This document shows positions 15,941 to 25,927 of a stretch of 64,000 nt of DNA, piece by piece. The position numbers and the translations under genes were made by a program. The stretch spans positions 310,001 through 374,000 of the forward strand of contig NZ_QWGG01000004.1 of NCBI RefSeq assembly GCF_003730195.1, in the 5' to 3' direction. The stretch comes from Halosimplex salinum. Lineage in GTDB: Archaea; Halobacteriota; Halobacteria; Halobacteriales; Haloarculaceae. The notes beneath the pieces are model-generated. The model was not told the DNA's origin, made no database searches, and saw only the letters and a list, made by a program, of their open reading frames with translations. Every line of letters starts with the position of its first letter. Positions within the stretch are counted from its first letter, which is position 1.

Positions 15941-17122
15941 TCAGTTCGCCGTCGAGACGATCTTGATCACGTCGCCCTCTTCGAGTTCCTGCTCGTCGCT
16001 GATCCGCATGTCCTTCCGGCCGTCGACGGCGTGGAGGTAGCCGTCGCCGATGTCCGAGTGGACGGCGTAGGCGAGGTCTTTCGGCGTCGATCCGGACCCG
16101 AGGAGGAACGCGTCGGGCAGGGTGTTGCCCTGTCCGTCGGTCCAGTGGGTCTCGTCCTGGACTGGGTACGCTGTGATCTGATCGAGCACGTCGTATACGG
16201 CCGTGTCGAGGGCCTGCTGGACGCCGGTGCCGCCGTACTCGGCCATCACCTCGCGGATCTGTTCGAGGCCCGCCTCCTGCTGGTCGCTCAGGTCGCCGAC
16301 GATGTCGAAGTCCGGGTCGCCGGGGTCGTAGTCGACGATGCCGGCCTCGCTCCCCTTCCGGAGGGCCAGCTCGCCGTCCGCGGTCGTCGGGATGGTCGCC
16401 TCGTTGCGCTCCTTGAGCCGCTGGAGGTTCTCCGGCGGGGCCACGTCGGCCTTGTTCGCGACGACGACGATCGGTTTCGTCCGCTCGCGGATCTCGCCGG
16501 CCAGTTCCTCGCGGTGCTCGTCGGTCCACTGGATCGGGTCGTCCGGGTAGTCCAGGTCGCGGAGGGTGCGCGCCACGTCGAGTTCGGTGGCGCCGACGCC
16601 GGTCAACAGATCCGCCAGCTCCTCGTCGATATCGAAGTCGGGGGAGCGGGAGGCCCGTTCGATCCCCTCCCAGTTGCGGTCGACGATGCTCGCCAGCCAG
16701 AGGTCCATCTCCTCCTCGATGAACTGGAGGTCCTCGACCGGGTCGTGCTCGCCCACCTCGATGGGTTCGCCCTCCTCGTCCGTTCCGCCCGAGGCGTCGA
16801 CGACGTGGAGGATGGCGTCGGCGTTGGAGAGTTCGTCGAGGAACTGGTTGCCGAGGCCGCGCCCCTCGTGAGCGCCCGGGACCAGCCCCGCCACGTCGAG
16901 CAGTTCGACCGGGACGAAGCGCTTGCCGTCGTGGCAGTTCTCCTGGCCGCAACGTTCGTCGAGGTCGAGACAGGGGCAGTCGGTGCGGACGTGCGTGACG
17001 CCGCGGTTGGCGTCGATGGTCGTGAACGGGTAGTTGCCCACGTCCACGTCGGCCATCGTCGCCGCCTTGTAGAAGGTCGACTTGCCGGCGTTGGGCTTGC
17101 CGGCAAGCGCGATAGAGAGCAT
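15941..17122 (-). CDS. YchF/OLA1-type GTP/ATP-binding protein
   Basis: 393 residues. G1 is GKPNAGKS (8-15), G3 is DVAGLVPGAHEGRGLG and the G4 position reads VANKAD. The GAHEG and RGLGNQFLDEL signatures are specific to the YchF/DRG-Obg group. The C-terminal TGS domain is visible as ITAYP..., SGSTPKDLAYAVHSDIGDGY and LEEGDVIKIV. The archaeal form carries a Cys-rich insert after G2 (CPCLDLDERCGQENC). These proteins act at the ribosome or in stress responses. In this form G4 is NKxD, so GTP specificity is plausible. Confidence 0.93.
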   Translation of the reverse strand: MLSIALAGKPNAGKSTFYKAATMADVDVGNYPFTTIDANRGVTHVRTDCPCLDLDERCGQENCHDGKRFVPVELLDVAGLVPGAHEGRGLGNQFLDELSNADAILHVVDASGGTDEEGEPIEVGEHDPVEDLQFIEEEMDLWLASIVDRNWEGIERASRSPDFDIDEELADLLTGVGATELDVARTLRDLDYPDDPIQWTDEHREELAGEIRERTKPIVVVANKADVAPPENLQRLKERNEATIPTTADGELALRKGSEAGIVDYDPGDPDFDIVGDLSDQQEAGLEQIREVMAEYGGTGVQQALDTAVYDVLDQITAYPVQDETHWTDGQGNTLPDAFLLGSGSTPKDLAYAVHSDIGDGYLHAVDGRKDMRISDEQELEEGDVIKIVSTAN

Positions 17123-17160
17123 GCTACGGAGTACTGCGGGCCGGGAAAAGCCGCTTTCGG

Positions 17161-18321
17161 TTACTCGACTTCCGCGAGTTCGGCGTCCTCGTCGTGACCG
17201 TTCTCGCTGTGTGTCGGATCCTCGCCCATCATCGGGACGACGCCGTCCAGTTCCGCCTCGACGGACTCGCGGCTCTCGATCGCGGGCGAGTCGTCCGCGG
17301 ACTCGCTGTCAGAATCGACTTCGGCCGCATCGTCGTCGGCCTCGGCTACTTCGTCGTCTCCCGTCTCTTGCTCCTCGCCGACCGTCTCGGCGTCGTCCGT
17401 CTCGGACTTCGGTGTCTCCGATTCTGCGGTTTCTGATTCCGCGGCGGTCTCGTCCTCTCCATCGGATTCGGGGTCGGGACCGAGCGCGTCGCGGACCTGC
17501 GTGAGTTCGCCGCTGACGCGGATCTTCCCCTCGACGACGGCGTGCTCGTGGAGCGCCACGTCCTCGGCGGAGATGTCGCCCCAGACGGTCGCGCCGCGGT
17601 CGATCGACACGTCGCCGTTGCGGGTGGTCACGTCGCCTTTGATCTCCGTGTCTTCGCCGACGGTCACGTCGCCGCGGGCGCGGAGGCTCCCGAAGATGGT
17701 GTTGTCGGCGCCGACGGTCAGGGACTCTGCGCGGATGTTCCCGTGGAGTCGGCAGTCGTCACCGACGGTGGCCGGCGTCGAGACGCGCCACGCGTCGTCG
17801 CTGACGCGGGCGCCCCGCGGGAGGACCACGGGCTGGGCCTCCTCCTCGTCGGCGTCGACCAGCTGGCTCGCGAGGTCCTCCGCGGCCTCCTCCTCGCCGA
17901 TGCGGAGCAACTGCGAGAGGTATACCACGAGGAAGACGACCGTCGGCATCGGGTTGCGGATGACGATGTGGCCGCTCGCCTCGAAGCTCTCGGCGATGTC
18001 CACGTCGTCGCCGATGTCGACGTTGCCGGCGACTTTGAGTTCGCCGCCGACGTGGACGCGCTCGCCGAGGTAGGCGTCGCCGCCGACGAGCACGTCCTCT
18101 TCGACCTCGCTCCACATGTCCAGTCTGCAGTCGCCTTCCGCTTCGATGTGGCCGCCGAACGTCACGCGCTCGCCGGCCATCACGTCGTCGCCGCGGACCC
18201 CGAACTCGACGGTGCTCTGGCCGCCGACGATCACGTCCCCGTCGGTCACCAAGTCGTGCTCTTCGACCGTGGTCCCGTCGGGGATGGCGAGTTCGTCGAG
18301 TGGGTCCGAGCGGATCGGCAC
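17161..18321 (-). CDS. Bactofilin-like polymer-forming protein with acidic tail
   Basis: 386 residues. Repeated hexapeptide-like beta-helix turns (VGGDAYLGERVHVGGELKVA; IFGSLRARGDVTVGEDTEI) form two blocks, about residues 25-115 and 175-275. They are split by a hydrophobic helix, PMPTVVFLVVYLSQLLRIG, that could contact the membrane. The last 100 residues are almost all Asp/Glu/Ser/Ala, a disordered acidic tail. Bactofilins polymerise without nucleotide and scaffold the cell envelope. Overall plan: beta-helix, membrane-proximal helix, beta-helix, tail. Confidence 0.8.
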   Translation of the reverse strand: MPIRSDPLDELAIPDGTTVEEHDLVTDGDVIVGGQSTVEFGVRGDDVMAGERVTFGGHIEAEGDCRLDMWSEVEEDVLVGGDAYLGERVHVGGELKVAGNVDIGDDVDIAESFEASGHIVIRNPMPTVVFLVVYLSQLLRIGEEEAAEDLASQLVDADEEEAQPVVLPRGARVSDDAWRVSTPATVGDDCRLHGNIRAESLTVGADNTIFGSLRARGDVTVGEDTEIKGDVTTRNGDVSIDRGATVWGDISAEDVALHEHAVVEGKIRVSGELTQVRDALGPDPESDGEDETAAESETAESETPKSETDDAETVGEEQETGDDEVAEADDDAAEVDSDSESADDSPAIESRESVEAELDGVVPMMGEDPTHSENGHDEDAELAEVE

Positions 18322-18428
18322 ACTTTCCCAAGCGAGTTCCGGCGTAATAAACCCTCACGACGCGCACGACGGGCGTCTGACGCTCGTCTGACGGCGCCGC
18401 GGCGGCGGCGCTCGGACCACACCTCCAG

Positions 18429-18437
18429 ATATTTAAT
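18429..18437 (+). promoter_or_regulatory. TATA box for the 65-aa protein gene
   Basis: ATATTTAAT ends 22 bp before ATG 18460, the spacing expected for leaderless transcription in haloarchaea. The flanks are GC-rich, so the element stands out. Confidence 0.7.
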
Positions 18438-18459
18438 CGTCGGCGGCTTACCGGGAGAC

Positions 18460-18657
18460 ATGACCGCACTTTCTTTCGACGAGCAGGGGGTAGACGTCGT
18501 CTACGAGGGCCACGACTTCCGCCTGAAGAAGTCGCTCGTCGAGGACGCCATCGACAAACCATACCCCGAGATTACCGACCACGAAGTGCTGAAGATTGTC
18601 GAGAAGAACCCCGCGCTCTCGGGTCAGCCGCGGCGGATCAGAGACATCATTCAGTGA
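18460..18657 (+). CDS. Small conserved haloarchaeal protein, DUF5800-like
   Basis: 65 residues, MTALSFDEQGVDVVYEG... ending RRIRDIIQ. It is less acidic than most, with a compact alpha/beta pattern and conserved-looking PYPEITDHEVLKIVEKNP. From memory this corresponds to DUF5800, widespread in haloarchaea and without known function. It has a clear TATA box and a leaderless start, and is divergent from the bactofilin gene. Confidence 0.8.
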   Translation: MTALSFDEQGVDVVYEGHDFRLKKSLVEDAIDKPYPEITDHEVLKIVEKNPALSGQPRRIRDIIQ

Positions 18658-18751
18658 CGCGCTGATCGCCCTCCCGCCCGAGGGGTCGTGACGGCCGTCG
18701 ATAGCAGCGGCTCGGTCGAGCGAGCGCCGCTCAGGCCACGACGAGCGCTGC

Positions 18752-18892
18752 TCAGGCCACGACCTGCGAGTAGACGAGGAAGGGAATCACGAACAGCGCG
18801 ACGAACATGAGGAGCAGTATCAGCCCGTAACTGACGAGCGTCGCGGCGGCCGTGACCCACGCCGGGTGGTCGAATCGGTCGAACGCGTTCAT
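18752..18892 (-). CDS. Membrane microprotein (46 aa)
   Basis: 46 residues: MNAFDRFDHPAWVTAAATLV, then SYGLILLLMFVALFVIPFLV. One long or two closely packed hydrophobic helices follow a short polar start. Conserved small membrane proteins of this kind are common in haloarchaea; no function can be stated. It converges on the 65-aa gene; the last 18 bases before its stop are repeated about 20 bp further downstream (TCAGGCCACGAC twice at 18731-18763). Confidence 0.7.
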   Translation of the reverse strand: MNAFDRFDHPAWVTAAATLVSYGLILLLMFVALFVIPFLVYSQVVA

Positions 18893-19001
18893 ACCGACGG
18901 GACGGACGCTGAGGCCTTAGTGATTCTGGCGCTCGGGCAGCAGAGAGCGGCAGTCGAACGAACGGACCGACTCGTGTGAAAAGAGGTGGACCGATGACCG
19001 A

Positions 19002-20213
19002 TTACGCGAACGTGCGCGAGACGTCTTCTTCCTCGTCTTCGGACTGGATCTTGTCCCAGGCGTCGAGGAAGTCCTGCATGCGGACCTCGGTGCGGTCGTC
19101 GCGGATGGCGAACATCCCGGCTTCCGTGCAGACGGCCTTCACGTCGGCACCGGAGGCCTCGCCGGTCATCTCGGCGAGCTGGGCGAAGTCCAGCTCCTCG
19201 TCGAGGTTCATGCTGCGCGTGTGGATCTTGAAGATCTGCTCGCGGCCCGTCGCGTCCGGCTTGGGCACTTCGATCAGACGGTCGAAGCGGCCGGGGCGGA
19301 GGATGGCCCGGTCCAGCATGTCGAAGCGGTTGGTCGCAGCGATGATGCGGATCTCGCCGCGCTCCTCGAAGCCGTCCATCTCGGAGAGCAGCTGCATCAT
19401 CGTGCGCTGGACTTCGGCGTCGCCGGAGGTCTTCGAGTCGGTTCGCTTGGCCGCGATGGCGTCGATCTCGTCGATGAAGAGGACGCTCGGCTCGTGCTGG
19501 CGCGCGAGTTCGAACAGGTCGCGGACGAGCTTGGCGCCCTCGCCGATGAACTTGTGGACGAGTTCGGAGCCGGCCATCTTGATGAAGGTCGCGTCGGTCT
19601 GGTTGGCGACGGCCTTCGCGAGCATGGTCTTCCCCGTGCCGGGCGGGCCGTGGAGGAGGACGCCGCTCGGCGGTTCGATGCCGACGTCCTCGAACATCTC
19701 GGGGCTCTTGAGGGGCATCTCGACGGTCTCGCGGACCTCTTCGAGCTGCTCCTCGATGCCGCCGATGTCGGCGTAGGTGACGTCCGGCGACTCCTCGACT
19801 TCCATCACGCGGGCGCGGACGTCGGTCTCGTCCTCGAGGCTCTTGACGATCGACAGGGAGTTGTTGACGGCGACGCGGGAGTCCGGCTCGAGGTCGTCGC
19901 GCATCTCCTCGGTGACCTCGGTGATGGCCTCCTGGTTGTTGCCGTGCTGTTTGATGATGACCCCGTCGTCGGTCAGTTCCTGCACCGTGGCGACGAACAG
20001 CGGCGACTGCTTGAGCTTCTTGTTCTCGTGGGTCAGTCGCTCCAGCTTCTGCTGGTACTTGTTGTTCTCCGCGTTCGCGTCGAGGAGCTTGTCCCGCATC
20101 TCCTCGTTCTGGGACTCGAGCACCTCGAGCCGCTCCTCGAGCGCTTCGATCTTCTCCTGCTGGGACGCGTCGTCGTCGTACGGCAGGTCCACCTCGTCCA
20201 CGGTGTCGGTCAT
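19002..20213 (-). CDS. Proteasome-activating nucleotidase (PAN)
   Basis: 403 residues. An N-terminal coiled coil ([24 protein letters not shown], broken here at its heptads; about residues 16-75) is followed by an OB domain and the AAA+ module. Walker A GPPGTGKT is near residue 188 and Walker [10 protein letters not shown] near 244; the second region of homology follows with arginines in [11 protein letters not shown] unfolds substrates and feeds them to the 20S proteasome. The C-terminus is RTFA, a variant of the HbYX motif with Phe for Tyr. ATG 20213 follows GGATAATAAGAGG (20234-20246, minus strand sense reversed), the likely promoter region. Confidence 0.95.
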   Translation of the reverse strand: MTDTVDEVDLPYDDDASQQEKIEALEERLEVLESQNEEMRDKLLDANAENNKYQQKLERLTHENKKLKQSPLFVATVQELTDDGVIIKQHGNNQEAITEVTEEMRDDLEPDSRVAVNNSLSIVKSLEDETDVRARVMEVEESPDVTYADIGGIEEQLEEVRETVEMPLKSPEMFEDVGIEPPSGVLLHGPPGTGKTMLAKAVANQTDATFIKMAGSELVHKFIGEGAKLVRDLFELARQHEPSVLFIDEIDAIAAKRTDSKTSGDAEVQRTMMQLLSEMDGFEERGEIRIIAATNRFDMLDRAILRPGRFDRLIEVPKPDATGREQIFKIHTRSMNLDEELDFAQLAEMTGEASGADVKAVCTEAGMFAIRDDRTEVRMQDFLDAWDKIQSEDEEEDVSRTFA

Positions 20214-20423
20214 TACACCCCTGCTAGCGGACGGGATAATAAGAGGTTTCGGGTCGATCGGGTCTATTGCCGACCGGACAGATTCCGGGAACGTCGGCCT
20301 CCGTACAGCGGTTCCGGCGATTAAATCGAGGTACATGTTATCACGACCCACTCACTCGTCCTACTCGCGAAGTGCTGGCGCGGTTCTTGCCGATAGATTC
20401 ACACGGGTTATTATTCGAAACGG

Positions 20424-20459
20424 GAAATATTATTAGGCTGTATCCAAAAGCCGGATACA
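20424..20459 (+). promoter_or_regulatory. TATA box and operator-like palindrome of the winged-helix gene
   Basis: GAAATATTATTAGG (20424-20437) is followed by TGTATCC-N7-GGATACA (20439-20445 / 20453-20459), perfect 7-bp arms ending three bases before the ATG. The palindrome covers the expected transcription start, so binding would block initiation. Autoregulation by the encoded winged-helix protein is a natural guess. Confidence 0.65.
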
Positions 20460-20461
20460 CG

Positions 20462-20728
20462 ATGAGCACCCCCGAGACTGCGGAGGCCGAATCGCCGTCG
20501 GAAGACGGCTGGGACGCCGTGCGTGACCTGCCCCCCAGCGCGAAGCTGGTGGCGAAGACGCTGGAGTACAACGACGCCCTGACCCAGAGCCAGCTGGCCG
20601 AAGAGACCCTCCTGCCGCCCCGGACGGTCCGGTACGCCCTCAACCGCCTCGAGGACGTGGACGTGGTCAGCTCGCGGTTCTCCTTCGCGGACGCGCGCAA
20701 GCGAATCTACACGCTCGACATCGAGTGA
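20462..20728 (+). CDS. Small winged-helix transcription regulator (MarR-like)
   Basis: 88 residues. The body VRDLPPSAKLVAKTLEYNDALTQSQLAEETLLPPRTVRYALNRLEDVDVVSSRF is a complete winged-helix unit: recognition helix around PRTVRYALNRLE, then wing residues to FADARKRIYTLD. An acidic N-terminal tail of about 18 residues precedes it. It resembles the short HTH regulators common in haloarchaea, which often control themselves or a nearby gene. Its neighbours are PAN (divergent) and mre11-rad50 (downstream, separate promoter region). Confidence 0.85.
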   Translation: MSTPETAEAESPSEDGWDAVRDLPPSAKLVAKTLEYNDALTQSQLAEETLLPPRTVRYALNRLEDVDVVSSRFSFADARKRIYTLDIE

Positions 20729-20909
20729 TCGGCGCGCTCGACTTCGTACACGTTCGACGTCGAATGACTGCCCGGTCCGTTCGGTTTCGTCGCTGTCGTC
20801 GTGACCGTTCGTTTCGCCGGTCCGCCCGGTAGATAGATCGTACGCGCCGGAATCACTTTCACCGCGCTCGCGACACCTCTTTAGGCGGGGCTTTCGTAGC
20901 CGGTCCCAG

Positions 20910-22238
20910 ATGACGCGCGTGATACACACCGGGGACACCCACCTCGGCTACCGGCAGTATCACCGGTCGGAGCGCAAACGGGACTATCTCGACGCGTTCC
21001 GGCAGGTGGTCGACGACGCCGTGGCCGACGACGTCGACGCGGTCGTCCACGCCGGCGACCTCTTCCACGACCGGCGACCGACCCTCGACGACATCATGGG
21101 GACCCTCGAGGTCCTGCGAACCCTCGACGACGCCGACGTGCCCTTCCTGGCTATCGTCGGCAACCACGAGGCCAAACGCGAGGGCCAGTGGCTCGACCTC
21201 TTCGAATCGCTCGGCCTCGCGACCCGACTCGGCCCCGACCCGGTCGAGGTCGGATCGACCGCTTTCTACGGACTCGACTTCGTCCCGCGCTCGCAGCGCG
21301 ACGGGTTCGAGATGGACTGCGGGACGCACGACTGCGACCACGCCGCGCTGGTCACCCACGGCCTGTTCGAACCGTTCGACTTCGGCGAGTGGGACCCGAC
21401 GGCGGTGTTCGACGCCGCTGACGTGGAGTTCGACGCGCTCCTCCTCGGCGACAACCACCACCCCGACACCGTCGAGGTCGACGACACCTGGGTCACCTAC
21501 TGCGGGTCGACCGAGCGGACCAGCGCCGCCGAGCGCGCCGAACGCGGCTACAACCTCGTCACCTTCGACGACGGCGTGGACGTCCGACGCCGCGGCCTCG
21601 ACACCCGCGAGTTCGTCTTCGTCGACGTCGAGCTCGGCGAGGGAGAGGGGGTCGAGCGCGTCCGCCAGCGCGTCGGTGAGTACGACCTCGAAGACGCCGT
21701 CGTCGTCGTGACCATCGAGGGCGACGGCGAACCGGTGACGCCGGCCGCGGTCGAGGAGTTCGCGCTCGACCGCGGCGCGCTCGTCGCCCGCGTCACCGAC
21801 CGCCGGGAGACGCCCGAGGAAGTCGAGCGCGAGGTCTCCTTCGCCGACCCCGACGACGCCGTCCGGGACCGCGTCCGCGAACTCGGTCTCAGCGGCGCGG
21901 CCCGGTCGCTCGACGAGACCGTCCGCGCGAGCAAGGTCGCCGACTCCAACGTCGCGGAGACCGTCCAGTCGGAGGTCGCCGACCTCGTCGAAGCGGGCGA
22001 CCCCGCCGAGTTCGAATCCGCCGACCTGTCCCCCGAGAGCGACGAGGCCAGCGGGACGAACTCCGGGAACTCAGAGGAGCCGGTCGACACCGAGACCGAC
22101 GGGTCCGCACCGGACGAGGAGGCCGAGACGACGGCCGATGGCGGGGTGGTTCCCGACGACTCGGCGACCGGTTCCGACACGGGGTCGGACGGACGGGAAG
22201 ACCCCGAAGACCAGTCGACCATGGGTGAGTACCTGTGA
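20910..22238 (+). CDS. mre11: DNA double-strand break repair nuclease Mre11
   Basis: 442 residues. Phosphoesterase motifs are in order: HTGDTHLG (5-12), [16 protein letters not shown], a THG element and LLGDNHHPD, which coordinate two Mn ions. The capping domain follows, and the last 90 or so residues are an Asp/Glu/Ser-rich low-complexity tail seen in haloarchaeal Mre11. It works with Rad50 to process broken ends. Its stop TGA overlaps the GTG start of rad50 (GTGA), so translation is coupled. Confidence 0.95.
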   Translation: MTRVIHTGDTHLGYRQYHRSERKRDYLDAFRQVVDDAVADDVDAVVHAGDLFHDRRPTLDDIMGTLEVLRTLDDADVPFLAIVGNHEAKREGQWLDLFESLGLATRLGPDPVEVGSTAFYGLDFVPRSQRDGFEMDCGTHDCDHAALVTHGLFEPFDFGEWDPTAVFDAADVEFDALLLGDNHHPDTVEVDDTWVTYCGSTERTSAAERAERGYNLVTFDDGVDVRRRGLDTREFVFVDVELGEGEGVERVRQRVGEYDLEDAVVVVTIEGDGEPVTPAAVEEFALDRGALVARVTDRRETPEEVEREVSFADPDDAVRDRVRELGLSGAARSLDETVRASKVADSNVAETVQSEVADLVEAGDPAEFESADLSPESDEASGTNSGNSEEPVDTETDGSAPDEEAETTADGGVVPDDSATGSDTGSDGREDPEDQSTMGEYL

Positions 22239-24934
22239 GGTTCGACCGGATCCGGCTCTCGAACTTCAAGTGTTACGACGACGCGGACGTGCGTCTCGAC
22301 CGCGGCGTGACGGTCATCCACGGCCTCAACGGCAGCGGCAAGTCCTCGCTGCTGGAAGCCTGTTTCTTCGCACTCTACGGCTCGAAGGCGCTCCAGAACA
22401 CGCTGGACGAGGTCGTCACGATCGGTGCCGACGACGCCGAGGTCGAACTCTGGTTCGCCCACGGCGGCGAGTCCTACCACGTCGAACGTCGCGTCCGCGC
22501 GACCGGCGAGCAGGCTCAGACCGCCAGATGCGTCCTCGAAGCGCCGAGCGAGACCATCGAGGGGGCGCGCGACGTTCGCGCGTACGTCGAGGACCTCCTT
22601 CGGATGGACGCCGAGGCGTTCGTCAACTGCGCGTACGTCCGGCAGGGCGAGGTGAACAAGCTCATCAACGCCTCGCCGAGCCAGCGCCAGGACATGCTCG
22701 ACTCGCTCCTGCAGCTGGGCAAACTCGAGGACTACCGCGAGCGCGCCAGCGACGCCCGCGTCGGCGTCGACCGCGTCCGCCAGGACAAGCAGGGGTCGCT
22801 CTCCCAGCTCGACGACCAGATAGCGGAGAAAGAGGAGAAAGACCTCCACGCGCGGCTCAACGAGTTGCGGACCGAACACGAGGACGTCGCGGGCGACATC
22901 GACCGCTTCGAGGAACAGCGCGAGAAGGCCGTCGAGACCCGCGACCAGGCCGTCGACATCCTGGAGCGCTACGAGGAGAAGCGTGAGGAACTGGCGGACC
23001 TCGAGTCCGATATCGAGGATCTGCGCGAACAGATATCCGAGACCGAGCGCGACCGCGAGGACATCTCCGACGACATCGCCGACCACCGCGACGCCCGCGA
23101 GGAACGTCGCGAGGAACTGGTCGAACTGCTCCCCGAGACGGACCTGGAGGGGTCCGCACAGGACCCGCCGACGCCCGACGCGGTCGACGCGCGACTCGAC
23201 GCGCTCGACGAGCGCGACGACGAGCTACAGGAGAGTCTCCGGGAGGTCACCGCGGACGTGACCGAGCACACCAATCAGGCGGAGAACCTGCGCGAGAGCG
23301 CCGGCGACCTCGACGAGCAGGCCGAGGACGAGCGCGAGCGGGCCGAGGACCTCGAATCGGAGGTGGCCGAGGCCAGGGCGAACCTCGCCGACCGACGGGA
23401 GAAAGTCGAGACCCTCGGCGAGCGCATCGAGTCGCTCGAAGCCGAGTTCGAGGACGCCCCGGTCGAGTTCGGCGAGGCCGACTCGTTCCGCGAGGACGTC
23501 GCGGACGAACTGAGCGAGGTCCGCGAGACCGTCGCAGGGCTCGAAGCGGAAGTCGAGAATCAGCGCGAGCGTATCGAGGAGGCCGAGGAACTGCTCGCGG
23601 AAGGCAAATGCCCCGAGTGCGGTCAGGACGTGGACGACTCTCCGCACGTCGAGTCCATCGACGACGACCGCGAGCGACTCGCCGAACTCGAAGACGACCT
23701 CGCGGCGGCACGCGAGCGCCAGAGCGACCTCGAAGACCGACTCGAACGAGCCGAGGAACTCGTCGAGGTCGAGAGCGAGGCCGACGACTGCCGGACCAAC
23801 CGTTCGAACGTCGAGCAACTGATCGAGCAACGAGAGTCGACGCTCGAGGAGAAGGCCGAGCAGGTCGAGACGCTCCGGGCGGAAGCGGCCGAACACGAGT
23901 CCGAGGCCGCGGAGAAACGCGAGGCGGCCGAGGAAGAGGCGGCAGCCGCCGACGACTGCCGCGAGCGCGTCGGCGAGATCAATCAGGAGCGCGGAACCGT
24001 CCGAGAACGCCGGGAGCGCCTGGAGCGCGTCGAGGATCTGCTCGACGCCATCGCCGACGCCACGGACGCGGTCGAGCGTCTCCGCGAACGCCGCGAGCAC
24101 CTCGAAGAGACCAACGACGAGCGCCGCGAACGCCTCGTCGAGAAGCGCGAGCGCCGCTCCGAACTCCAGGAGGAGTTCGACGAGGACCGCGTCGACAAGG
24201 CGCGTGACCAGCGCGATCAGGCCGCGGAGTACGTCGAGAAGGCCGACGCCAAGCTCGAGGACCTGCGCGAGCGACGCGACGAGTTACAGAGCGCGATCGG
24301 CGGCGTCGAGAACGAGATCGAGGAGCTCGAGAATCTCCGGGAGCGCCGCGAGGACCTGGCCGACCGCGTCGAGTGGCTCGACTCGCTGTACGAGGAGGCC
24401 GACCAGCTCCAGCGGATGTACGGCGACCTGCGCGCCGAACTCCGCCAGCGCAACGTCGAGAGCCTCCAGGCCATGCTCAACGAGATCTTCGACCTCGTCT
24501 ACCAGAACGACTCCTACGCCCGGATCGAGCTCTCGGGCGACTACGAGCTCACCGTCTTCCAGAAGGACGGCGAGCCGCTGGACCCCGAACAGCTCTCCGG
24601 CGGCGAGCGTGCCCTGTTCAACCTGAGCCTCCGCTGTGCCATCTACCGCCTCCTCGCCGAAGGCATCGAGGGCGCCGCGCCCATGCCGCCGCTCATCCTC
24701 GACGAGCCGACCGTGTTCCTCGATTCGGGGCACGTCTCTCAACTCGTGGAACTCGTCGAGGCGATGCGCGAGTACGGCGTCGAGCAGATCCTCGTCGTCA
24801 GCCACGACGAGGAACTCGTCGGTGCCGCCGACGACCTCGTCCGCGTCGAGAAGGACTCGACCACGAACCGCTCGACCGTGGTCCGTGAGGAGCCCGAGGA
24901 CCGCCTCGCCGAAGCCATCGGCGCCGACGACTGA
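22235..24934 (+). CDS. rad50: DNA double-strand break repair ATPase Rad50
   Basis: 899 residues, GTG start overlapping the mre11 stop. Walker A is [14 protein letters not shown] (about 29-42). Long coiled-coil arms span about 170-760, interrupted by the zinc hook CPECGQD (Cys459, Cys462). The C-terminal ATPase half has the signature [15 protein letters not shown] and Walker [16 protein letters not shown]. It dimerises through zinc at the hook and tethers DNA ends with Mre11. The arms are rich in Glu/Arg heptads, giving strong GC-driven antisense ORFs that are not genes. Confidence 0.96.
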   Translation: MRFDRIRLSNFKCYDDADVRLDRGVTVIHGLNGSGKSSLLEACFFALYGSKALQNTLDEVVTIGADDAEVELWFAHGGESYHVERRVRATGEQAQTARCVLEAPSETIEGARDVRAYVEDLLRMDAEAFVNCAYVRQGEVNKLINASPSQRQDMLDSLLQLGKLEDYRERASDARVGVDRVRQDKQGSLSQLDDQIAEKEEKDLHARLNELRTEHEDVAGDIDRFEEQREKAVETRDQAVDILERYEEKREELADLESDIEDLREQISETERDREDISDDIADHRDAREERREELVELLPETDLEGSAQDPPTPDAVDARLDALDERDDELQESLREVTADVTEHTNQAENLRESAGDLDEQAEDERERAEDLESEVAEARANLADRREKVETLGERIESLEAEFEDAPVEFGEADSFREDVADELSEVRETVAGLEAEVENQRERIEEAEELLAEGKCPECGQDVDDSPHVESIDDDRERLAELEDDLAAARERQSDLEDRLERAEELVEVESEADDCRTNRSNVEQLIEQRESTLEEKAEQVETLRAEAAEHESEAAEKREAAEEEAAAADDCRERVGEINQERGTVRERRERLERVEDLLDAIADATDAVERLRERREHLEETNDERRERLVEKRERRSELQEEFDEDRVDKARDQRDQAAEYVEKADAKLEDLRERRDELQSAIGGVENEIEELENLRERREDLADRVEWLDSLYEEADQLQRMYGDLRAELRQRNVESLQAMLNEIFDLVYQNDSYARIELSGDYELTVFQKDGEPLDPEQLSGGERALFNLSLRCAIYRLLAEGIEGAAPMPPLILDEPTVFLDSGHVSQLVELVEAMREYGVEQILVVSHDEELVGAADDLVRVEKDSTTNRSTVVREEPEDRLAEAIGADD

Positions 24935-24962
24935 GCGCGGACGACCAGTGGCGTCTGCCGGG

Positions 24963-25739
24963 CTACGCCGTCTCGACTGCCGTCCCGCGGCGGACGGCGT
25001 TCACCGCCGCGCCCAGCAACACGACGACACTCGCGAAGTACAGCCACGTGACGAACAGGAGGACGGCACCGATCGCTCCGTACGCGGCGTAGCGACCGGC
25101 GTTCGACGCGTAGATCCGGAACCCGATCTGGAGGAGCACCCAGCCGACCGCGGCGACGACCGCCCCGGGGAACACCTCGGACACCGACACGTCGACCGGG
25201 GGGAGCACGTAGTACATCGGCAGGAATGCGAGCGCGAGGACGGCGACCAGCACCAGCGTCCCGAGCACGTTTATCAGCGGGATTTCGAAGGAGATCAGGG
25301 AGAGCGCGGCGCCGACGGCGACGACGAATCCGACGGCCAGCGCGATGCCGACGATCACGACGAGCCCGTCCCGGACCTGTTCGAGCAGGGAGGTTTCGAC
25401 GTCGTCCGTGTACACCTCGTCGAACGCCTGGTCGAGGCCGCGGAACAGCTTCAGGGCGCTCCACGCCAGCGTGACGACGCCGACCAGCGAGGCGGCGCCG
25501 CGACCGGTCGTGTTCGTGATCGCCCCCGACACCGCGTCGATTCCCGACGACGAGAGCTGCTGGCTGAGCAGCCCGGTCACGCGGTCGGCAAGGGCCTGCC
25601 CGCCCACGGCGGACGCTATCACGACGGCGAGCAGTATCAGCGGGATGATCGAGACGAACGCGTAGTAGGCTATCCCGGCTGCCAGGAACGTGAGATTGCG
25701 GTCGCGAGCCAGGCCGACGACTGAACGAACGGTCGACAT
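24963..25739 (-). CDS. YihY/BrkB-family membrane protein
   Basis: 258 residues with six hydrophobic segments. The family start is visible: an N-terminal amphipathic stretch, then NLTFLAAGIAYYAFVSIIPLILL, and later LVGVVTLAWSALKLFRGLDQAFDEVY, conserved in YihY/BrkB proteins (formerly RNase BN). The family is annotated as an inner-membrane protein of unknown transport or envelope role. It converges on rad50. Confidence 0.88.
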   Translation of the reverse strand: MSTVRSVVGLARDRNLTFLAAGIAYYAFVSIIPLILLAVVIASAVGGQALADRVTGLLSQQLSSSGIDAVSGAITNTTGRGAASLVGVVTLAWSALKLFRGLDQAFDEVYTDDVETSLLEQVRDGLVVIVGIALAVGFVVAVGAALSLISFEIPLINVLGTLVLVAVLALAFLPMYYVLPPVDVSVSEVFPGAVVAAVGWVLLQIGFRIYASNAGRYAAYGAIGAVLLFVTWLYFASVVVLLGAAVNAVRRGTAVETA

Positions 25740-25927
25740 GCGTCAGCTAGCGGCTGAATCCGGTTGAACCCGGGGCAGGCGCAAGAAAGGGTCGCCGCTT
25801 CGCTCAGGCCGTCGCGTCGGACTCTCAGTGGACGAACCAGTAGTCGTAGCGTCGTCCGTCGGGCCCGGCGCATGGACGGCGGTTTCCCCGCTCGCTGAAA
25901 ATCCGTTCTACCGGCTGACTGCACCGT

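Noticed and set aside
20341-20700. Minus-strand 119-codon ORF over the winged-helix gene
   Set aside because: Ser/Arg-rich shadow; the plus-strand gene has a winged-helix pattern and a promoter.
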